DNA of 64,000 nucleotides, from positions 372,001 to 436,000 of the forward strand of contig CAZNSX010000001.1 of NCBI GenBank assembly GCA_964575845.1. The letters run 5' to 3'. Shown one piece after another: positions 59,117 to 64,000 of the stretch. The notes below the pieces were generated by a model that saw nothing but the letters and a program-made list of their open reading frames with translations, was not told the DNA's origin and searched no databases. Each line of letters starts with the position of its first letter. Position 1 is the first letter of the stretch. The DNA is from CAZNSX01 sp964575845. Its GTDB lineage: Bacteria > UBA8248 > CAZNSX01. A program made the translations under genes and the position numbers.

Positions 59117-61360
59117 ATGAGGGAAGAGGGAAGAGTTGAGAAAGCTGAAGACCTTCTCGTTATTAGGGCCGCCCATGACCTTCTGGGCGAGCGGCTGAAG
59201 AGGGTTCCCCCCAACGGCCGCACGCGGCCCTATCCGGTCCCCAGAGAGGGAAGGCCGCCCGCGGCTCGGAAGGACCCCGTGACCGGCGCCACCGTCTATG
59301 AGAGCCTCTGTCACATCTGCAACTCCGGCTGCGATGCCCTCATCTATGTCAAAGACGGCAAAGTCATACGCGTCGAGGGTGACCCCAATAGCCACACCAT
59401 GCGGGGAAAGCTCTGCAGTAAGGGGCTGGCGTCCATCAAGATGCTCTACCATCCGGAGCGCCTTAAGCGTCCGCTCAAAAGGGTGGGCTCCCGGGGGGAG
59501 GGCCGGTGGCAGGAGATAAGCTGGGAGGAGGCTCTGGACACTATCGCCGAGAAAATCCTCCATTATAAGCGGGAGTTTGGGAATCACAGCGTGGTTTTCG
59601 CCCAAGGCACCTCCCGGGGCTGGTGGCCCTACTTCAGCCGTTTCGCCAACGCCACTCGCACCCAGTCGATCGGGCCGGGGATAGCACAGTGCTTCTTCCC
59701 CCGCTTCATGAGCCAGCAGATCACGACCGGCGGCAACTTCATGGAGTGCCCCGATTTCGAGAGGACGGCGTGCGTTCTCGTCTGGGGCATCAACCCCTTC
59801 GCCACCTGGGGCGCGAAGGCGAGGCGCATCATGGAAGCAAGAGCCCGCGGAGCGAAGCTCATAGTGGTGGACCCATTGCTTTCGAGGACGGCCTCCAAGG
59901 CCGACATCTGGCTAAGAGTGCGGCCCGGCGCCGATATTGCTTTGGCCCTTGGGATGTTGAACGTCATAATAAGCGAGGGTCTCTACGACAAGGATTTTGT
60001 CACCCGCTGGACAATAGGGTTTGAAGACCTGGGCAAGAGGGCGGCAGAGTTCTCGCCCGAGAAGGTGGAGGAGATAGCCTGGGTTCCAAAGGATAAGATG
60101 ATCCAGGCCGCCCGGCTTTTCGCAACCACAAAGCCCGCCTGCATCAACCAGGCCCACGCCCTCGAAACCAACTCGGATACCATCTCCACGGGCTGCGCTG
60201 TCCATGACCTGGCCTACATCACGGGGAACCTGGACGTGCCGGGCGGAAACGTGGCCCACGCCCACTCTGGTGTCATTGGCACATTCGACTCCCGGTACAA
60301 CATTCGCCACCTCCTCACCGAGGAAGACAATGAGATGCGCCTGGGTTCCCGAGAGTACCCGCTTCTCGCTGGCGAGGACTGCTGGATGCCCACCGCCCAC
60401 GCCCCCACCGTCTGGAAGGCCATCCTCACGGGGAAGCCTTATCCCGTGAAGGCCATACACGCACAGGGAACAAACCCCATTCCCTCCTACGCCAATAGCA
60501 ATCAGGTGCGGGAGGCCCTTAAGAAACTCGAGTTCTTCTCCATCGCCGACCTCTTCATGACCGAGTCCGCCGAGCTCGCTGACATCGTGCTCCCGGCGGC
60601 GACCTTCTTCGAGCGGGATATGGTGCATGACAACATGCAGATATCCGATGACAGCGTGCACCTCCAGCAGCGGGTGGTGACGGTCGAGGGCTGCAAGAAT
60701 GACTTCGAGATCATGAACGAGCTGGCCAAGCGACTTGGTGTCGGGGAGCACTTTTTCGGGAGCGACAGGGAGGCGGCGGATTTTCTCTTACAGGATGTGG
60801 GTATTAGCTTCGAGGAGTTCAGGAAGAAGGGAATCATCTTTGCCCCGCGGGAGTACCGGAGCTATGAGAAGAAGGGCTTCAACACTCCATCGGGCAAGGT
60901 GGAGCTCAGCTCGAGCATCAAGGAGAAGCACGGGGCCGACCCCCTCCCGAAGCATGAAGAGCCCTTCGAGAGCCCTTACCGCACGCCCGACCTTTCGCGT
61001 GATTACCCCTTCATCCTGAGCACGGGCTGGAAGACTCCGGTCTTCCGCCACTCGGAGTTGAGGAACATCGACATCCTCAAGGAGATAGAGCCCTGGGTGC
61101 CCGTCATGATGCACCCCGAGGCGGCCGCGAAGCTGGGAATCAAGGAGAATGACCGGGTGCGGGTGGAATCGCCCCGAGGCTATGCCCTGGGACACGCCCG
61201 CCTGAGGGCCGACCTCCATCCGCAGGTCGTCATCTTCCCCAACGGTTGGCCCCGCGAGGAGAACTCTAACATTCTCCCTGATAATGAGAAATGCGCTGAA
61301 CTCATCGGCAGCACGGCCCAGAGGTGCCTGCTCTGCCGCGTGAGCAAGGTCGTCGATTAG
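59117..61360 (+). CDS. Molybdopterin oxidoreductase (DMSO reductase family)
   Basis: The 747-residue protein has an N-terminal [4Fe-4S] site Cys65-x2-Cys68-x3-Cys72-x27-Cys100 (CHICNSGC ... GKLCSKG). The Mo/W-bisPGD domains follow, with LVVDPLLSRTASKADIWLRVRPGADIALALGM and ALHAQGTNP-like IHAQGTNPIPS, and the C-terminal molydop-binding domain TPSGKVELSS ... HPQVVIFPNGWP. Cys in GIAQCFFPRF is a candidate metal ligand. No Tat signal is present, so it is cytoplasmic. The nearest groups include PsrA/PhsA-, acetylene hydratase- and aldehyde-type enzymes; the substrate is open. Its partner ferredoxin is 16 bases downstream. An unusual 60-residue N-terminal extension precedes the first Cys. Confidence 0.9.
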   Translation: MREEGRVEKAEDLLVIRAAHDLLGERLKRVPPNGRTRPYPVPREGRPPAARKDPVTGATVYESLCHICNSGCDALIYVKDGKVIRVEGDPNSHTMRGKLCSKGLASIKMLYHPERLKRPLKRVGSRGEGRWQEISWEEALDTIAEKILHYKREFGNHSVVFAQGTSRGWWPYFSRFANATRTQSIGPGIAQCFFPRFMSQQITTGGNFMECPDFERTACVLVWGINPFATWGAKARRIMEARARGAKLIVVDPLLSRTASKADIWLRVRPGADIALALGMLNVIISEGLYDKDFVTRWTIGFEDLGKRAAEFSPEKVEEIAWVPKDKMIQAARLFATTKPACINQAHALETNSDTISTGCAVHDLAYITGNLDVPGGNVAHAHSGVIGTFDSRYNIRHLLTEEDNEMRLGSREYPLLAGEDCWMPTAHAPTVWKAILTGKPYPVKAIHAQGTNPIPSYANSNQVREALKKLEFFSIADLFMTESAELADIVLPAATFFERDMVHDNMQISDDSVHLQQRVVTVEGCKNDFEIMNELAKRLGVGEHFFGSDREAADFLLQDVGISFEEFRKKGIIFAPREYRSYEKKGFNTPSGKVELSSSIKEKHGADPLPKHEEPFESPYRTPDLSRDYPFILSTGWKTPVFRHSELRNIDILKEIEPWVPVMMHPEAAAKLGIKENDRVRVESPRGYALGHARLRADLHPQVVIFPNGWPREENSNILPDNEKCAELIGSTAQRCLLCRVSKVVD

Positions 61361-61376
61361 GGGAGGCTCTGCGCTC

Positions 61377-61910
61377 ATGTCCGATAAAGTAATGCTCATA
61401 GACCTGGACCGCTGCATCGGCTGTTACGGTTGTGAGGTTTCCTGCAAGGAGGAACATGCCCTTCCGGTTGGGCCTCGCTGGATTCGCGTCGTGCAGGTGG
61501 GACCACGGGAGGTGGAAGGCGAGATGCACCTGGATTTTGTGCCCACCTTCTGCTTTCACTGCGAGGATCCCCCCTGTGTTGCGGCTTGCCCGGTGGAAGG
61601 GGGGCTCGTGAAGAGGGAAGATGGGGTGGTCCTCATAGACGCTGAAGAGTGTACCCAGTGCATGGAATGCGTTGAGGCCTGCCCCTGGGGCCTCATTCAG
61701 CGCAATGAGGCCGAAAGCACGGTGGGGAAGTGCAACCTGTGCTTTGAACGGATAGACAGCGGCCAGCTCCCCGCCTGTGCGCATAACTGCCTTGGGGGAT
61801 CCATCGAATTCCTGAAGCGCTCGGAGATGGGGCATCTGACCGAGGGAAAGCACCTCTGGAATAAGGGTCTCGTTTATTACGCTTCCAGTAAGTGGGAGCT
61901 TAAGCTTTAA
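61377..61910 (+). CDS. Four-cluster [4Fe-4S] ferredoxin subunit (DmsB/PsrB-like)
   Basis: The 177-residue protein binds four [4Fe-4S] clusters through the motifs CIGCYGCEVSC, CFHCEDPPCVAAC, CTQCMECVEAC and CNLCFERIDSGQLPAC. This matches electron-transfer subunits of molybdenum oxidoreductases. It directly follows the Mo subunit gene, so the pair is a two-subunit enzyme. No membrane anchor gene (DmsC/NrfD) follows, which implies a soluble complex, unusual for the PsrB type. Confidence 0.93.
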   Translation: MSDKVMLIDLDRCIGCYGCEVSCKEEHALPVGPRWIRVVQVGPREVEGEMHLDFVPTFCFHCEDPPCVAACPVEGGLVKREDGVVLIDAEECTQCMECVEACPWGLIQRNEAESTVGKCNLCFERIDSGQLPACAHNCLGGSIEFLKRSEMGHLTEGKHLWNKGLVYYASSKWELKL

Positions 61911-62085
61911 AGGGAGAGGCTTGAGCTCAGAGGGGCGCGGGAGCTTTTGCTGGGGTCAGCGTGCCTCGCATTTTCGGACCGGGAGAGCCGGGTTCCTCAA
62001 CATCCCCTAGAGAACTAATCGGGGTTTCCCCGTAATTTCATCCCTCCGCCAAGGGGCACCTCTCAAGCTTTCTTCAGAGGAGATA

Positions 62086-62955
62086 ATGATGGCCGAGGAG
62101 AGGGTTTACAACATCTTGGAGCTGCCTTACCCCGATGTCCAGGAGTTCCTCAAGGAGCATGACGTCATCATGGTGCCCATCGGCAGCTGCGAGCAGCATG
62201 GTCTCCATCTTCCCATCGGATGCGACAGTATTGAGGCCATGCTGGCCGTGGAGGGCGCCGCCCGTAAGGCCGGGTGTCCCCACACGCCCATATTATGGTT
62301 CGGATACTCCCCCCAGCACATGCGTGGCCCGGGAACGGGCACGGGCTCGGTGACGGTGAGAACCTCCACCTATCATGAACTCCTCTATGATGTGGGGAGG
62401 AGCCTCATCCATCACGGCTGGAATAAGATAGTATTCGTGACGGGTCACACCTCGAACATAAAGGTCGCAGATACGCCGCTCAGGCGCCTGCGCTACACCA
62501 CGGGAGCCCTCGCCTGCCTCTACCGGGCGGATTCCGAACGCACGCAGTTCATCCCCGAGGTGAAGGAGATATTGGAGTGCCCAATGGAGGAAACGCCCGG
62601 CTGGCACGGAAGCGAGCTGGAGACCTCAGCCTGCCTGCTCTGGAACGAGAAGAACGTCCACCAGGAGAGGTATGAGGCCACGGAGTTCACCCACGCGCCC
62701 GCGTGGTTCCCTCCGGGCTTCACCAAGCGAGACGGCGACCCCACCGTGCAATTCAAGAACTATGATGGCCACGTGGTCCCTATGGACCACCACGAGTACA
62801 GTGATACCGGCCTCGTGGGAAACCCCTTTGCCGGAACTAGAGAGAAGGGCGAGAAGATCTTCGACTGGATCTCCACCTATCTTGCCGCCTTCCTGGAGGA
62901 GCTCAAGAAGGTAAAGGTGGAGGTCCACACCCGGGAGTGGCTGGGTAGGGCTTGA
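62086..62955 (+). CDS. Creatininase-family amidohydrolase-like protein (paralog B)
   Basis: A 289-residue paralog of the protein at 2229-3089; many blocks are identical (VPIGSCEQHGLHLP, WFGYSPQH, GHTSN, EETPGWHGSELETS, YSDTGLVGNPFAG, EELKKVKVEV). It shares the GHTSN variation at the metal site, so both belong to the same unusual branch. GAGGAG precedes an ATGATG start; either codon is possible. It sits between a molybdenum oxidoreductase/ferredoxin pair and a DhnA-type aldolase, suggesting the two paralogs process related substrates in different pathways. Confidence 0.87.
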   Translation: MMAEERVYNILELPYPDVQEFLKEHDVIMVPIGSCEQHGLHLPIGCDSIEAMLAVEGAARKAGCPHTPILWFGYSPQHMRGPGTGTGSVTVRTSTYHELLYDVGRSLIHHGWNKIVFVTGHTSNIKVADTPLRRLRYTTGALACLYRADSERTQFIPEVKEILECPMEETPGWHGSELETSACLLWNEKNVHQERYEATEFTHAPAWFPPGFTKRDGDPTVQFKNYDGHVVPMDHHEYSDTGLVGNPFAGTREKGEKIFDWISTYLAAFLEELKKVKVEVHTREWLGRA

Positions 62956-62991
62956 GCCGTGCCCTTGCCCTGAGGGAGAAGGAGCGGGAAG

Positions 62992-63840
62992 ATGTCTGGC
63001 CTGGGCAAGCGACTGCGCATGAAACGCCTTATAAACCAGCGGACAGGCCGCTCCATCATCTTCGCCATAGACCATGGGATGACTTCGCCCCGGATGCTCG
63101 AGGGAATTGAGGACACTCGGGCGCGTGTCCGGGAGGCCATCGCCGGGGGCGCAAATGTGGTCATGCTGAGCCGGAACTTCGCCAAGATCGTTGCGGAGGA
63201 GTTCCGTCCAGAGACCTCCCTCGCCCTCCTGCTTACGGCCTCCGCCGCCATCTGCCCAAAGCCCCTTCGGGTGGTGCCGATCGGCGGGGTGGAAGAGGCT
63301 CTGAGGCTCGGAGCTGACGCGGTGGTCGCCTTCGTTGCTCTGGGCGGTGAGAATGACCCGGAGATGATCAAATTCGTGGGCCAGGTGGGAGAGGCCTGCG
63401 AGAGGCTGGGCATGCCCTTCATCGCTGAGGCCGAGTACCCCACGACTTACCAGCCCTTGGACTCCCTCAAGGAGGATTACGGGGTGGATTATCTGAAATA
63501 CAGTAGCCGCCTCTGTGCCGAGCTCGGCGCGGATATCGTAAAGACCAACTGGACGGGCGATGTGGAGTCATTCAGGGAACTGGTTAAGTCAACATCGGTA
63601 CCCGTGGTGGTGGCGGGAGGAAGCCCTGTGAGCGATGAAGAGCTTCTCCATCGGGTGGCCGACGCCATAGAGGCGGGCGCCATAGGCTGTTCGGTGGGCA
63701 GGAACATCTTCCAGCACCGTAACCCCCAGGCCATCACCCGCGCCATCGTCCGGGTTGTAGGAGAGGGCTGGACCCCTGAGGAGGCCCTTCAGGAGCTGAG
63801 CTCTATCCTCATGAGCGAGAGCACCACTGCTTCCTCCTAG
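62992..63840 (+). CDS. DhnA/LsrF-type class I aldolase
   Basis: The 282-residue TIM barrel aligns with the class I fructose-bisphosphate aldolase/ADH-synthase/LsrF group. IIFAIDHGM carries Asp27, ADIVKTNWTGD the Schiff-base Lys184, and VVVAGGSPVSDEELL with GAIGCSVGRNIFQH the phosphate-binding site. It could be a fructose-1,6-bisphosphate aldolase, 2-amino-3,7-dideoxyheptulosonate synthase or a sulfo-/phospho-sugar aldolase. It starts 36 bases after the creatininase gene and ends the operon. Its pairing with fbp (56303) would also make sense for gluconeogenesis. Confidence 0.87.
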   Translation: MSGLGKRLRMKRLINQRTGRSIIFAIDHGMTSPRMLEGIEDTRARVREAIAGGANVVMLSRNFAKIVAEEFRPETSLALLLTASAAICPKPLRVVPIGGVEEALRLGADAVVAFVALGGENDPEMIKFVGQVGEACERLGMPFIAEAEYPTTYQPLDSLKEDYGVDYLKYSSRLCAELGADIVKTNWTGDVESFRELVKSTSVPVVVAGGSPVSDEELLHRVADAIEAGAIGCSVGRNIFQHRNPQAITRAIVRVVGEGWTPEEALQELSSILMSESTTASS

Positions 63841-64000
63841 CTCGAAAATGGCAATGGTCGCCCGGTCGTTCCGCCTCGCCCCCGCCCGCCGATTTAATCC
63901 CTGAGAAACAAGACCGAAACAAAGCTGAAACACTCACATCCTATAAAGGTCCTTGCCTCGGCGGAGCCGGAGCTCTCGTTGACGCCGAGGAGAGGGCTAT
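63841..64000. other. End of window, no complete gene
   Basis: No start with a convincing ribosome binding site, terminator or repeat is visible in the last 160 bases. Confidence 0.5.

Overview
The window reads as one contiguous piece of a G+C-rich chromosome from a Gram-negative anaerobic bacterium. Support for Gram-negative: two outer-membrane-type lipoproteins and an O-antigen ligase/polymerase. Support for anaerobic carbon metabolism: a complete CODH/acetyl-CoA synthase operon (Wood-Ljungdahl carbonyl branch), an anaerobe-type short ThiC, a molybdopterin oxidoreductase with a four-cluster ferredoxin subunit, and menaquinone genes of the kind used by the futalosine route. A Desulfobacterota-like or related deep lineage is my inference. 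No rRNA, tRNA, CRISPR array or intact transposase was found.

Layout. 1-1012: truncated class III adenylate cyclase with a TolB-like region. 1352-5673: a GntR-controlled operon (palindromic operator over the -10 element, GntR, creatininase-family protein, DegT aminotransferase, histidinol-dehydrogenase-like enzyme). 5759-10589: acpS, acetyltransferase, zinc ribbon, MBL hydrolase, O-antigen ligase and a THEP1-type NTPase, all on the minus strand. 11337-12423: an A+T-richer island with its own promoter, a proteasome/HslV-like Ntn hydrolase and an ATGA-coupled small protein. 12611-16413: two methyltransferases, a CitE-like lyase, an RR-rich small protein and a ferritin-like protein. 16418-20069: ubiE/ubiA/ubiD-type menaquinone genes and an orphan gatC. 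20676-23087: serine-recombinase fragment, D12 adenine methylase and ParB-like protein. 23273-24493: two lipoproteins. 24634-29595: comB, SbcC-like, SbcD-like and ogt operon. 29663-41460: SDR, thiC, two nitrilases, transglutaminase-like protein, VOC protein, FmdB zinc ribbon, EamA transporter, HD-GYP protein and MBL hydrolase.

41592-56109 is the CODH/ACS locus on the minus strand: PocR-AraC regulator, corrinoid protein, coiled-coil protein, UroD/MetE-like methyltransferase, cooC, acsA, acsB, DUF166 protein, acsD, acsC, a RACo-type reductive activase and a homocysteine methyltransferase-like protein. fbp and the nickel regulator nikR follow on the plus strand, which suits a nickel-dependent, possibly autotrophic or acetyl-CoA-oxidising metabolism. 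The usual methyl-H4folate:CFeSP methyltransferase (acsE) is not in the window, while several alternative methyl-transfer proteins are. 59117-63840 is a plus-strand operon of molybdopterin oxidoreductase, ferredoxin, a second creatininase paralog and a DhnA-type aldolase.

The strongest candidates for undescribed biology are: the Ntn-hydrolase island with a Cys/His insertion near its active site; the ParB-like/D12 methylase pair beside a broken recombinase; the His-rich insert in AcsA; and the two creatininase operons.
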